The position numbers and the translations under genes are program-made. Below are positions 33,119 through 41,759 of a stretch of DNA of 64,000 bases, piece by piece. The DNA comes from Bacteroidota bacterium (GTDB taxonomy: Bacteria > Bacteroidota > Bacteroidia > Chitinophagales > Saprospiraceae): contig CAUJDW010000099.1 of the NCBI GenBank assembly GCA_963169455.1, positions 1 to 64,000 of the forward strand. Direction: 5' to 3'. Every line of letters starts with the position of its first letter. Positions within the stretch are counted from its first letter, which is position 1. Below the pieces are notes generated by a model. That model searched no databases and was not told the DNA's origin. It saw nothing but the letters and a program-made list of their open reading frames with translations.

Positions 33119-34432
33119 ATGTGCGATACCTTTGTGGCCCTGCCGCCCCGAACCAGGAACGGCGCCATCCTTTTCGGCAAGAACAGTGACCGGGAGCCCA
33201 ACGAAATGCAGTTGCTCGAATCCCATCCGCGCCGGGAATACGCCCCGGGAGCCAGCCTTCAGTGTACGTACCTGCAAATTCCGCAGGCCCGGCAAACCAA
33301 TGCGGTTTTGATCGGGCGGCCCTTTTGGATGTGGGGCGCGGAATTCGGGGTGAATGAGCATGGGCTGGCCATCGGCAATGAAGCCGTCTGGACCAGGATG
33401 CCCATCCGGAAAAAAGGCGGCCTGACGGGAATGGACCTCCTGCGGCTGGCCCTGGAAAGGTCGGCAACTGCCCGGCAGGGCCTGGAAGTGATCACCGGGC
33501 TGCTGGCCGGCTACGGGCAGGGGGGCATCTGCGGGCTCTACGACCGCTCCATGGCCTATCACAACAGCTTTATCCTGGCCGACCCGCAGGAGGCCTGGGT
33601 GCTGGAAACCGCAGATCATCTGTGGGTAGCCCGGCAGGTTCAGGATTTTTACGCGATCAGCAACGGCCTGACGATCGGCGCCGAATATGACCTGATCCAC
33701 GAAGACGCGATCCCGCACGCCCGCCGCAAAGGCTGGCTGAAAAAAGGCCGGGACTTTGATTTTGCCGCCTGTTATTCCGACTGGTTGTACACCACCTTTT
33801 CTGCCCAGAAACAGCGCAGATATCAGGCCAGCTGCTTTCTGCAGGATCACGCAGCGATGGCGCTGCCGCAGGCGATGGCGCTGCTGCAGTCACATCCCGT
33901 TGAGGATTACCGCCCGGGCCGGCCGCTGCTGGGCAATTCCATTTGCGCCCACGCCGGCAACTCCCTGGCCCGCAATGCCACGCAAACGACCGGCTCTATT
34001 GTTTGTCAACTTCAGCCGGGCGCCTCGCAGTACTGGTTTACGGCCACTTCTTCTCCCTGCCTGAGTGTGTTCAAGCCGGTGGTTTTCGAAACGAGGCTTC
34101 CGCAGCCGGGGTTGGGCGCTGCCACCTACCATCCGGATTCCTTCTGGTGGCGGCATGAGCGCCTGCACCGGGAGGTTTTGAAAGATTTTGCCGGCAGGAA
34201 GAATGTTCCTGAGCCCGAGCGGCAGCTTTTCCAGGCGGAATGCCTCCGGAAAGCAGCCTCCACCGATGCCCGGGGGCTGGCTGAACTTTCCACCGCTGCT
34301 TTCGAGCGCCATCGGCAACTGATCGAAAAATGGACGGCGCAGGCTGCCCGGCAACCGGTAAGCCGGAAAGCTCCCCTTGTCTTTCGGAATTACTGGCGGA
34401 AGATGGATCGAATGGCGGGGATGCCCGCCTGA
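33119..34432 (+). CDS. C69/U34-type Ntn hydrolase (dipeptidase or acyltransferase-like)
   Basis: The protein starts MCDTFVALPPRTRNGAILFGKNSDREPNE, which puts Cys2 at the N-terminus after Met removal, the nucleophile of the C69 family. The following GKNSDR is the family's signature loop. Later landmarks are FGVNEHGLAIGNEAVW, LTGMDLLRLALERSATAR and NSFILADPQEAWVLETA. At 437 residues it is shorter than classical PepD (about 470-530) and resembles the short acyltransferase/hydrolase branch. Members cleave dipeptides or amide bonds. No signal peptide, so the site is cytoplasmic. It closes the three-gene cassette. Confidence 0.85.
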   Translation: MCDTFVALPPRTRNGAILFGKNSDREPNEMQLLESHPRREYAPGASLQCTYLQIPQARQTNAVLIGRPFWMWGAEFGVNEHGLAIGNEAVWTRMPIRKKGGLTGMDLLRLALERSATARQGLEVITGLLAGYGQGGICGLYDRSMAYHNSFILADPQEAWVLETADHLWVARQVQDFYAISNGLTIGAEYDLIHEDAIPHARRKGWLKKGRDFDFAACYSDWLYTTFSAQKQRRYQASCFLQDHAAMALPQAMALLQSHPVEDYRPGRPLLGNSICAHAGNSLARNATQTTGSIVCQLQPGASQYWFTATSSPCLSVFKPVVFETRLPQPGLGAATYHPDSFWWRHERLHREVLKDFAGRKNVPEPERQLFQAECLRKAASTDARGLAELSTAAFERHRQLIEKWTAQAARQPVSRKAPLVFRNYWRKMDRMAGMPA

Positions 34433-34542
34433 AAGGGCCGCCAGGCCTCACTGCGCCTTCGAAAAAAAACGCAGAGCGCTGAGAACGGTAAGGTTTTTCC
34501 GGGGAAGTCATCAGGTCGCCAGGTCATCAGGCCTCCCCTGAT

Positions 34543-36186
34543 TTAAGACGCGGCAGCGAGGTTTTTTGCCTTTTCTTTGCGGACGAAATACATATCGACC
34601 AGGCCTTTGTTTTTGGCCTGCACCTTGCCGCGGTATTCGCAGTCGAACTGGTATTTGACCAGCCCGTAGGTAGTGTCGGAGATGTTGACGTGGCCTTCCA
34701 GGCCGTTGGCTTCCATGCGGGAAGCGAGGTTGACCGTATCGCCCCAGATGTCGTAGGCGAATTTGTTGAGCCCCACCACGCCGGCCACGACGGGGCCGGT
34801 GTGGATACCGATGCGGGCTTCGAAGTAGGGCTTGCCCAGGCGCATTTTTTCCTTGCGTTGTTCATCCAGGAACTGCTGCATTTCCATGGCGGCGCGGACG
34901 ATATTGTAGGGCATGCCTTTGCGGCCGGTCAGGCCCGAAGCGCACATATAGGCGTCGCCGATGGTTTTGATCTTTTCGATGTCCTCGTACTGGGAAATGA
35001 TGAAGTCGAAGGCCTTGAAGCATTTGTCCAGCTCTTCCACCAGCTCTTCGGGTTCCAGTTTTTCGGCAATGGCGGTGAAGTTGACGAAATCGCTGAATAG
35101 TACGGTAACCTGGTCGAATTTGCGGGCCTTGGCCTTGCCGTATTCCTTCAGCTCATCGGCGATGGGTTTGGGCAGGATGTTTAGCAGCAGGTCTTCGGAC
35201 CTTTCCCTTTCCTGCTGGATGATTTTGTTCTTATCCTTGAGGCTGCGGCGGGAGCGGCGTGCAGAGAGGAAGAGCACCAGTAGCAAAAGCGCCAGCAGGG
35301 TGCCGAATGTGGCCAGGATCATGAGTTGATTTTGCCGGTTAGTGGCCTGTTCTGCTTCCAGGTTTGCCTTCATCAACTCCGCTTCTTTGGCGAGCAGGAC
35401 GTTTTCGTTCTCCAGCACTTTTCGGTCGAGTTGTTTAACTCGTTGGGCCTGCATTTGAGCGACTTCTTCCGCCCGTTGCCGGGCTTCTGACACGGTGGCC
35501 AGTTCATCTTCCTTTTCGGATATCTTTTCTTCCACCTTTTGTTTTTCCTGCACGAGTTGTTGCTGGCGTTGCTGCAGGCGGTCGCGGTCGGTGCTCAGCA
35601 TATCCCTTTCGCTGGACAGGTTATTGATCTCTGCCTGCAGGCGTTCGCGCTCCTCTTCCAGGCGGAGTTTTTCCTTTTCCAGTTGGCTTTTCTGCCGTTC
35701 GTACTTGTTTTCCAGGTCACTGATGCTGGTTCCTTTCTGGCTGAAGTAGGTGAAGGCCTCTTCGACGATCTGGTAAGCCTTGCGGTAATCGCGGTCTTTG
35801 GTAGCCAGGCGGCTGCGCTTTTCCACGCTTTTGATGATCAGGTCCGAATCACCCGCCTGTTTGGCTGCGGCCAGGGAACTGCGGTACCACACTTCCGCAT
35901 TCCGGTCATTGCGGGCGCGCTCGTAACCAAGGCCGACGAGGTAGGCGGACTGGGCGGCCATGCCGTCGATTTTCAGGCTGGTGGCCGTCTGGTAGGCCTG
36001 TTTGCCGTAATCGATGGATTTATCGGCGTCGATGCGCAGGTAGGCCTCGCCGAGCTGGTAGGCGAGATGCATTTTATCCTTTCCACTGCTGGCCTCCTGG
36101 AATTCCTTCTCCAGTTGTTCGATGGATTCCTGGGCGAATGCCGCCAGGCTGATACTGAGGAAGAACAGGATGAACAAATGTTTCAT
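34543..36186 (-). CDS. Adenylate/guanylate cyclase with TPR-like periplasmic region
   Basis: A 547-residue protein from ATG 36186 (MKHLFILFFLSISLAAFAQ, a signal peptide). Residues ~25-145 are TPR-like helices (AYQLGEAYLRIDADKSIDYGKQAY, SAYLVGLGYERARNDRNAEVWY). A long coiled coil (~160-290) leads to one transmembrane helix (ILATFGTLLALLLLVLFL, ~300-322). The class III cyclase domain follows, with metal-binding Asp366 (VLFSDFVNF) and Asp411 (TIGDAYM), and substrate-contact residues near KLASRMEANG-type sequence. It makes cAMP or cGMP in the cytoplasm in response to a signal sensed by the periplasmic helices. No neighbour is an obvious effector, though the adjacent CBS and Usp genes bind nucleotides. 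Confidence 0.92.
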   Translation of the reverse strand: MKHLFILFFLSISLAAFAQESIEQLEKEFQEASSGKDKMHLAYQLGEAYLRIDADKSIDYGKQAYQTATSLKIDGMAAQSAYLVGLGYERARNDRNAEVWYRSSLAAAKQAGDSDLIIKSVEKRSRLATKDRDYRKAYQIVEEAFTYFSQKGTSISDLENKYERQKSQLEKEKLRLEEERERLQAEINNLSSERDMLSTDRDRLQQRQQQLVQEKQKVEEKISEKEDELATVSEARQRAEEVAQMQAQRVKQLDRKVLENENVLLAKEAELMKANLEAEQATNRQNQLMILATFGTLLALLLLVLFLSARRSRRSLKDKNKIIQQERERSEDLLLNILPKPIADELKEYGKAKARKFDQVTVLFSDFVNFTAIAEKLEPEELVEELDKCFKAFDFIISQYEDIEKIKTIGDAYMCASGLTGRKGMPYNIVRAAMEMQQFLDEQRKEKMRLGKPYFEARIGIHTGPVVAGVVGLNKFAYDIWGDTVNLASRMEANGLEGHVNISDTTYGLVKYQFDCEYRGKVQAKNKGLVDMYFVRKEKAKNLAAAS

Positions 36187-36485
36187 ATATATAAAATCGG
36201 TTTGCGCAGAAATGCGGTTTCGAAAGCAAGAACGCCAATCCGGCTGTTTTGTTACGCGGCCGTTTTCATACATCGCGTATCCCGGCGCCGGGAATACAAA
36301 AGTACAAACTCCCATGCATAAAATAAGAATATGTGCAGGGAAGTTAGAGGCGGGGATCCCGGCTTTGCCTGCCCGGCCCTCATGATGAAAATCATGCGAG
36401 GCCGTTGATATTTCTCACTGGCCGGGCTGCCCCTTTTGGTGATATTAGTGATGTGTTTGAGTCGCTAACAAAAAAATCGCAAAAG

Positions 36486-36947
36486 ATGAACGTCCTGGCA
36501 CCTGTCAAAACGCTGATGACCACCAAGTTGATTACCGTTACGCCGGATGATAAACTTACCCTGGTCAAGGAAATTTTCGAGAAGAACAAGATCCACCACA
36601 TCCCGGTGGTGCGTTACAAGGAGATGGTAGGGCTGATCAGCAAAACGGATTTCGTCTATTTCCTGCGGGGGTTCAACCGCAATGAGGAGGACAAGTTCGT
36701 CAACGAAGCCCGGCTGCGGGCCTACAAGGCGGAAGACATCATGACCAAGGGGCTGGCCAAACTCAGCCCCAACGAGCGGATAAACGTGGTGCTGGAGATT
36801 TTCCTGGAAAACCGCTTCCATGCCGTGCCGGTGGTTGAAGAAAATGGCGAACTGGCGGGCATCGTCACTACTTTCGACATCATCAAAGCCCTGGCGTCGG
36901 AAGAGGTGACTGCAAAACAGATCATAGACAGCAACAAACTCCGTTAA
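36486..36947 (+). CDS. Tandem CBS-domain protein
   Basis: A 153-residue protein from ATG 36486 (MNVLAPVKTLMTTKLITVTPDD) with two CBS motifs. CBS1 spans ~8-65 (KLTLVKEIFEKNKIHHIPVV) and CBS2 ~88-145 (IMTKGLAKLSPNERINVVLEIFLENRFHAVPVVEENG split by loops). CBS pairs bind adenosyl ligands such as AMP, ATP or cyclic dinucleotides. An upstream in-frame start (36405) is possible but adds non-conserved residues. It is 6 bp before the Usp fusion gene, so the pair forms an operon of nucleotide-sensing stress proteins. Confidence 0.88.
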   Translation: MNVLAPVKTLMTTKLITVTPDDKLTLVKEIFEKNKIHHIPVVRYKEMVGLISKTDFVYFLRGFNRNEEDKFVNEARLRAYKAEDIMTKGLAKLSPNERINVVLEIFLENRFHAVPVVEENGELAGIVTTFDIIKALASEEVTAKQIIDSNKLR

Positions 36948-36953
36948 CGCAGA

Positions 36954-38051
36954 ATGCCACTGCATATTAAATTACTGGGCATCGGCTGCCGCAAGAGCAA
37001 GGCGCTGAAGAACAACCTGTACAAGGCGCTGGCCCGCCTGCCCGAGCTCGAGGTGGAGGTGGAAGAGGTGACTCGTTTTCACGATATTCTGGAATACCAG
37101 ATCGCTGCCGCCCCGGCCCTGCTCATCGAGGGGCGGCCTGCTTATCAGGATGAAGTGCCGGAAGTTGAGGAATTGTATGCCGTTTTGATGCAATTTGTGC
37201 AAAAGCAAAAGCCCATGAAAAAGATTCTCGTCCCTACCGATTTCTCCGATGTGGCCGCCAATGCCTACCGTTTCGCCCAGAAACTGGCGGCCGGTGAAGA
37301 CTGGGCCATAGAGGTTATGCACGCCTACCATCCTTCATTCGACTACAGCAACCCCTACCTCGATATGCCTGCTGCGGAATTCGATGCCGTCAAGCGGGAA
37401 CTGATGGAGCATTTTATCAGCGAACATACGATCGGCGACGAGGAGGCATCCGCGCCTACGGCCGTGGCTCCCAAAACGGAACTGCGCATCGGTTTTGCCG
37501 GCGAGGAGATCGTCCGCGATTCCAAACGGGCCGCCCTCATCGTCATGGGTACTACGGGGCAGGGCAACATCATGGAGAAGGTTTTCGGAAGCGTCTCCAC
37601 CCAAGTTGCGCAGAACGCCCATTGCCCCGTGCTGCTCGTTCCCGGCGGGTGCCAGTGTAATGGTTTTGAAAACATCGTTTATGCCAGCAATTATCAGGCT
37701 GCCGACGAAGCCGTGCTCAGGCGGGTAGCCGATACCCTGGGGCTGGCTCGGGCAACCATCCATTTCGTGCATGTGGAAGAAGTGGAAGGCCAGGCATACA
37801 AACTGGGAAAAGTGGTTCGCGAAAAGGCGCGTGGAATAGGTATGCCCGATATAAGCGTTGCCACTGTCGAGGTGGAATGTGCGGACGTCCAGGAGGGCAT
37901 CCTCCGTTACGCCGAGGATGCAGGGGCGGGGCTCATCGCCGTGGGAACGGTCCACCGCAGCTTACTGGAACGCCTCTTCCACCGCAGCGTCACCAAACGC
38001 CTGGCCTTTCAGACGACTGTGCCCATGATGGTTTTGCATTACGACGATTAG
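36954..38051 (+). CDS. Thioredoxin-like domain fused to two universal stress (UspA) domains
   Basis: Residues 1-87 form a small thioredoxin-like domain (MPLHIKLLGIGCRKSKALKNN ... APALLIEGRP) of the redox-active-disulfide-2 kind, but the active site is C-R-K-S instead of C-x-x-C. From Met88 (MKKILVPTDFSDVAAN) come two Usp domains. The first ends with the nucleotide-binding G-x2-G-x9-S pattern in IVMGTTGQGNIMEKVFGSVS; the second is degenerate but keeps LIAVGTVHRSLLERLFHRSVTK. Met88 could also act as an internal start producing a plain tandem Usp. Usp proteins bind ATP and act in stress survival. It follows the CBS gene by 6 bp. Confidence 0.87.
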   Translation: MPLHIKLLGIGCRKSKALKNNLYKALARLPELEVEVEEVTRFHDILEYQIAAAPALLIEGRPAYQDEVPEVEELYAVLMQFVQKQKPMKKILVPTDFSDVAANAYRFAQKLAAGEDWAIEVMHAYHPSFDYSNPYLDMPAAEFDAVKRELMEHFISEHTIGDEEASAPTAVAPKTELRIGFAGEEIVRDSKRAALIVMGTTGQGNIMEKVFGSVSTQVAQNAHCPVLLVPGGCQCNGFENIVYASNYQAADEAVLRRVADTLGLARATIHFVHVEEVEGQAYKLGKVVREKARGIGMPDISVATVEVECADVQEGILRYAEDAGAGLIAVGTVHRSLLERLFHRSVTKRLAFQTTVPMMVLHYDD

Positions 38052-38078
38052 GTGAGTTTTTCTCTTGTGCTCAAAGAT

Positions 38079-38115
38079 AAGCCCATCAGGCCGCAAGGGG
38101 TTTGTTGGGCTTTTT
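38079..38115 (+). terminator. Terminator after the CBS-Usp operon
   Basis: AAGCCCA (38079-38085) pairs with TGGGCTT (38106-38112), followed by TTT. It lies 28 bp past the Usp stop, in the convergent gap to the next Usp gene. Confidence 0.6.
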
Positions 38116-38145
38116 GAATACTTCCGAAATCCCCCTGCTGTTCCC

Positions 38146-38970
38146 TCAGCCTTCCTGTACCAGGAGGAGTGGTATGGGGCTGTACCAGGCCAGGTGGCGC
38201 ACCAGGCGGCCGTGCAGCAGGTTCTCCGGGAAAACCCAGTGGGGCAGGTACAGGGCGAGCATGTCGGCAGGGTTTTTAGCCAGATAGTAAGAAATGCCGG
38301 ACTGCACTGTTCTCTCGCGCACCACGGCCACGCTTGCTTCTCCCTTTTCCACCTGTTCGAAGCGATATTTGTCCGCTTCATCCGCCAGCAGGTTCACGTG
38401 GAATGGAGTGAGCCTGGCGCCCAGCACCTCCGCCAGGGCATCGAGGGGGGGCGGTATTGCTTCATCGGAAAAGGCGGGGTCAACTGCCAGCGCGATGCGC
38501 CTGGGGCGCGTATAGGCCGCATCCTCGGGAACGAGCAGGAGCGGGCAGGGCGTTTTTCCAACCAGATGCGTGGAAACGCTGCCAAAGAGGTGTTCCACCA
38601 GCGAGTGCTTAGGGCGAATGCCGAGAACGACAAGATCCACCCCGGCGTCTGTAGCGGCCGTGGCAATGGCCGTCGAGGCCCGCCCCCCGGCCACCAGGTA
38701 ATCTTCGGGAATCAGATGGGGAAGTGAGCCATCCGGGCCCTGTCGGGGGTAGTTCGCCGTGAATTGCTTCAGGCGCTCGCGGTAATCCTCGTTCTCCCGC
38801 CTGATGATGGCCAGCCGGTGCTGTTCGCTCACCGTTTCCTGGGCCCGGGTAGCGGTATTGACGTAGAGCACGCTTACGGCGGCGCCCGCCTGGCGGCTCA
38901 GCCCAAGGGCATATTCGTAAGCCTTGCCGGATGCCGGCGAAAAATCGATTGCAACGAGGATCTTCTTCAT
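38146..38970 (-). CDS. Tandem universal stress protein
   Basis: A 274-residue protein with two Usp domains: MKKILVAIDFSPASGKAYEYALGL at 1-24, and a first nucleotide-binding signature VDLVVLGIRPKHSLVEHLFGSVSTHLVGKTPCPLLLVPED around residues 110-150 (G-x2-x-x9-G-S-V-S). The second domain begins near PRRIALAVDPAFSD and has a degenerate loop. It is convergent with the CBS-Usp operon and thus part of a local stress-protein cluster. Redox, starvation or cyclic nucleotide signals are plausible inputs given the neighbouring cyclase, but this is inference. Confidence 0.9.
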   Translation of the reverse strand: MKKILVAIDFSPASGKAYEYALGLSRQAGAAVSVLYVNTATRAQETVSEQHRLAIIRRENEDYRERLKQFTANYPRQGPDGSLPHLIPEDYLVAGGRASTAIATAATDAGVDLVVLGIRPKHSLVEHLFGSVSTHLVGKTPCPLLLVPEDAAYTRPRRIALAVDPAFSDEAIPPPLDALAEVLGARLTPFHVNLLADEADKYRFEQVEKGEASVAVVRERTVQSGISYYLAKNPADMLALYLPHWVFPENLLHGRLVRHLAWYSPIPLLLVQEG

Positions 38971-39096
38971 GTGTCGGAAATCATGGGCTTTGCCTCAAAA
39001 GTACGTGCTTTGGGCCCTGCGGTCAATGAGTTTTCGCACCGCCCGGCCTGCATTGCAGAAAAATGAATATTTTTAGGGCAAAGCATTTTCTCTGCC

Positions 39097-39630
39097 ATGA
39101 ATACCACCGAACAGGCCTACGAATCAATCGTCAGGGCCATTGAGAATAATCAGCTTGCCGAAGCGCTCGGCCAGCTTCTTGCCTTCGCCCAGCGCTTCAG
39201 CCCGTCGAAGGAAACAGCCGTGCGCCTGCAGCGCTCCGAGTTCAGCACCCTGGAACAGGAAACCCTGATGATGGGTGAAACAGCGGGGCTCCGGGAGCGG
39301 CGCAGCAGCCTGAAACTGCAGCTCTTCCGCCTGGCCGAAGCCATCAGGAGCGAGGCGGGGAGCGCCACCCCGCCAGAACCGCCCCGGCGAAGTTATGACA
39401 CGGCCGAATTGCTGGCTCTGTTCCGGCAGGGGCAGCCCGCCGAACTTTTGCGCCGCCTCATCGCCCTCACCGAAGGCGACGGCCCTTTCTACAACCGCAG
39501 CCTGCTGCTGGAACAGCGCTGGATTGAACTCCGGGATGATGAAATACACCATACCGCCAGCCAGGAAAGCATCACCCTGCGGAGAAACCAGCTCAACAGG
39601 GATCTGCTGGAACTGATCAGGGAGATGTAG
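39097..39630 (+). CDS. Tandem effector-associated-domain-like (EAD11-type) protein
   Basis: The 177 residues divide into two similar helical repeats. Repeat 1 (~5-88) runs from YESIVRAIENNQLAEALGQLL to LRERRSSLKLQLFRLAEAI; repeat 2 (~102-177) runs from YDTAELLALFRQGQPAELLRRL to RRNQLNRDLLELIREM. The pattern (short helix with L-x-x-G/N-x-x-x-E-A-L-x-x-L, a middle R-x-x-x-L/E-x-x, and a final R-x-x-L-x-x-x-L-L-x-x-I) matches effector-associated domain 11. That domain normally sits at the N-terminus of CHAT/TIR/NACHT-type bacterial conflict proteins. No enzymatic domain is attached here. The gene ends 7 bp before the frame of the M61 peptidase opens. Confidence 0.65.
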   Translation: MNTTEQAYESIVRAIENNQLAEALGQLLAFAQRFSPSKETAVRLQRSEFSTLEQETLMMGETAGLRERRSSLKLQLFRLAEAIRSEAGSATPPEPPRRSYDTAELLALFRQGQPAELLRRLIALTEGDGPFYNRSLLLEQRWIELRDDEIHHTASQESITLRRNQLNRDLLELIREM

Positions 39631-39658
39631 GAAAAGCATGGCTAAAGGCGCCAACGCT

Positions 39659-39698
39659 CGGCCTTCCGGCCTACCGGCCTACCGGCCTACCGGCCTTC
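39659..39698. repeat. Five copies of an 8-bp tandem repeat (CGGCCTWC)
   Basis: CGGCCTTC, three CGGCCTAC units and CGGCCTTC are followed by a partial CGGCCATA. It lies between the EAD-like gene and the chosen M61 start. The period is not a multiple of three, so slippage would shift the upstream open frame; this supports the inner start at 39743. Confidence 0.8.
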
Positions 39699-39742
39699 CG
39701 GCCATAAGAGCAAGACTTGGAAACAGAACTAAATCCTGGCCA

Positions 39743-41287
39743 ATGATACAACGAAAAACCACACTCATCGCGCTATTGGTTGTTGCCCTTTTCGGGATGG
39801 CAACCGCACAGAAGGGCTACACATATCAGGTGGCCCTGAACAAAATGCAGGGCAACCGGCTGGCGATAAAGCTGACGGCCCCGGAAAGCAGCCAGCCCGT
39901 CGTGAATTTCGTCTTCCCGGAGGCCGTGCCGGGATTCTACCAAAAGGGCCTGCAATTCGGGCGCCTGGTTTACGATGTCCGGGCTTTTGACGCACAACGG
40001 CAACCCCTGCCGGCAGAGCAAATCTCCTTCAACCGCTGGCGCATTGGAAATGCCCAGCAATTGCGATATATCGAGTATGAAGTAGAAGACGTGTGGAGCC
40101 ATAAGGGCTATTCCAGGTGGCCGGCGGCGGAGAACCTGTTCGTGCCGGGAAAGGCTTGTTTGCTCAACCCTGCCGCCCTGTTCGGCTACATCGAAGGCCA
40201 GGAAAACCTGCCTTTTTACGTGTACCTGACCCGCCCGCCCGGCCTGTTCGCCTCCAGCGGCCTGAACCTTCCTGCCGATGCCGGGCGCGATGTTTTTTCG
40301 GCGGCTTCCTACCAGGAACTGGCCGGGCGCCCCATCCTGTACACCGATCAGGAACCGCTAACTTTCAAAGTGGCCAATACTGCCTTTGAGATTGGGGTGT
40401 TCTCCGAAAAAAAGGCCGTCAATCCCCAACGGATAAAAGCGGTGTTGGAGCCGATGTTTTCGGCGCTTGCCCAATACATGGGCGGGGCATTTCCGGTGGA
40501 CAAGTACGCCTTCCTCTTCTTCTTTTACAGCGGCGAGGCCATGCCCCCGGCGGCATTGGAACACCGCAATTCCTGCGTCTGGGTTTGGCCGGAGCAATGG
40601 GACGCCAAACTGATGAAGGCCCCGAACCTGGAAGCAGGGCTGAAAAATGCCGGTTTCCACGAATTCCTGCACTGCTATGCGCCGCTGAATATTCACTCCG
40701 AAGAATGGCAGCAGTTCGACTTCGACAACCTCAGCATGTCCAGCCACCTGTGGTTGTACGAGGGCCTGACGGAATACCTCAACTACCATGCCCAGGTGAA
40801 TCGGAAACTCATCTCCGAAGAGGTCTTCCACTGGTTCGTCAGCGACATGCTGTCCGGCATGAAATCCTATCGCACGGATATTTCACTTACCGATATGAGC
40901 CGCCGCGTGTACGGTGAGCTGGCCGGCGAGTATGATAAAGCCGTATTCAAGAGCTTCATGGTATGCCTGGCTCTGGATATCAAGCTCCGGCAACGCTCCG
41001 GCGGCCAATCCGGCCTGAAGCACCTGGCTCAGCACCTGGCGGCTAAGTACGGCCCCAACAAGGCATTTAAAGACAGTGAACTGTTCGACGTCATCGCCGG
41101 GATGACGCACCCGGAAGCCGGGGCCTTCCTGAAGGCGCATGTGGGCGGCGCGGCCCCGCTTCCGCTGGAGGAGATATTCGGATTGGTGGGGTATGCGTAT
41201 GACCCGGCGCGGAATAAGGTGAAGCCCAGGGATGAGGCGACGGAGGAGGAGCTGGCTTTGAGGGAGCAATGGTTGTATGGGGAGTAG
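39743..41287 (+). CDS. M61-family (glycyl aminopeptidase-like) metallopeptidase
   Basis: A 514-residue protein from ATG 39743 (MIQRKTTLIALLVVALFGMATAQ, a clean signal peptide); the frame begins at 39638 but runs through the 8-bp repeat. The N-terminal domain (~30-190) is the M61 beta-domain (QVALNKMQGNRLAIKL). The zinc site is H306-E307-F-L-H310 in FHEFLHCY with Glu340 in LYEGLTEY. A C-terminal PDZ domain, common in M61 proteins, is not obvious. It is exported to the periplasm or outer membrane and should cleave N-terminal small residues from peptides. The C-terminal tail is highly charged (RDEATEEELALREQW). Confidence 0.88.
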   Translation: MIQRKTTLIALLVVALFGMATAQKGYTYQVALNKMQGNRLAIKLTAPESSQPVVNFVFPEAVPGFYQKGLQFGRLVYDVRAFDAQRQPLPAEQISFNRWRIGNAQQLRYIEYEVEDVWSHKGYSRWPAAENLFVPGKACLLNPAALFGYIEGQENLPFYVYLTRPPGLFASSGLNLPADAGRDVFSAASYQELAGRPILYTDQEPLTFKVANTAFEIGVFSEKKAVNPQRIKAVLEPMFSALAQYMGGAFPVDKYAFLFFFYSGEAMPPAALEHRNSCVWVWPEQWDAKLMKAPNLEAGLKNAGFHEFLHCYAPLNIHSEEWQQFDFDNLSMSSHLWLYEGLTEYLNYHAQVNRKLISEEVFHWFVSDMLSGMKSYRTDISLTDMSRRVYGELAGEYDKAVFKSFMVCLALDIKLRQRSGGQSGLKHLAQHLAAKYGPNKAFKDSELFDVIAGMTHPEAGAFLKAHVGGAAPLPLEEIFGLVGYAYDPARNKVKPRDEATEEELALREQWLYGE

Positions 41288-41293
41288 AGTATC

Positions 41294-41431
41294 GCATGTT
41301 TCGGCTCTGCTCAACAAGCTTCCCCGGCCGCCATGTCCGCTGCCCGAGCGGAGTCGAGGGCAGCATGTTTCGGCTCTGCTCAACAAGCTTCCCCGGCCGC
41401 CATGTCCGCTGCCCGAGCGGAGTCGAGGGCA
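41294..41431. repeat. Two tandem copies of a 69-bp repeat
   Basis: The unit starting GCATGTTTCGGCTCTGCTCA and ending CGGAGTCGAGGGCA occurs at 41294-41362 and again, apparently identical, at 41363-41431. The second copy encodes the last ~17 codons of the GIY-YIG gene. I recognise this kind of sequence (CGACTCCGCTCGGGCAGCGG) as a repeat scattered through Bacteroidota genomes, commonly near GIY-YIG genes; that is recollection, not a search. Confidence 0.9.
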
Positions 41432-41742
41432 GCTTCCTTGTTCCTACAATGTGTTTCATTCTGGCATTCAGCCAACAGGTGCAATTTTTCTGGTTGGCCA
41501 TTGATAAGTGCTTCTTTCTTTTTCCTGCTCCAGCCCTGGATTTGTTTTTCCCGGTGGAAGGCATCATCGATTCGGGAGAATGCCTCAAAATAGGCCAGCT
41601 TGACGGGTAGCCTCTTGCGGGTGTGGTTGGCTCCTACACCCCGCTGGTGTTGAGACAACCGCCTTTCCAAATCCTTAGTGCTTCCAGTGTAATAGCTGCC
41701 GTCTGCACACTCCAGAATGTACATGTAGCCTTTAATTTTCAT
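41380..41742 (-). CDS. GIY-YIG nuclease family protein
   Basis: The GIY-YIG domain (UvrC/YhbQ-type) occupies residues ~5-85: YMYILECADGSYYTGSTKDLERRLSQHQRG has the GYMYIL/YYTGST variant of GIY-YIG with the downstream Arg, and AHHTRKRLP-like ANHTRKRLPVKL and EAFSRIDDAFHREKQIQGWSRKKKEALI follow. Such stand-alone proteins are putative structure-specific or mobile-element nucleases. The C-terminus reads through a 69-bp repeat (ending DSARAADMAAGEAC), so the natural tail has probably been replaced by repeat insertion. It is 17 bp downstream of a truncated gene remnant on the same strand. Confidence 0.85.
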   Translation of the reverse strand: MKIKGYMYILECADGSYYTGSTKDLERRLSQHQRGVGANHTRKRLPVKLAYFEAFSRIDDAFHREKQIQGWSRKKKEALINGQPEKLHLLAECQNETHCRNKEAALDSARAADMAAGEAC

Positions 41743-41759
41743 GGGTGCTCTGTTTTGAT

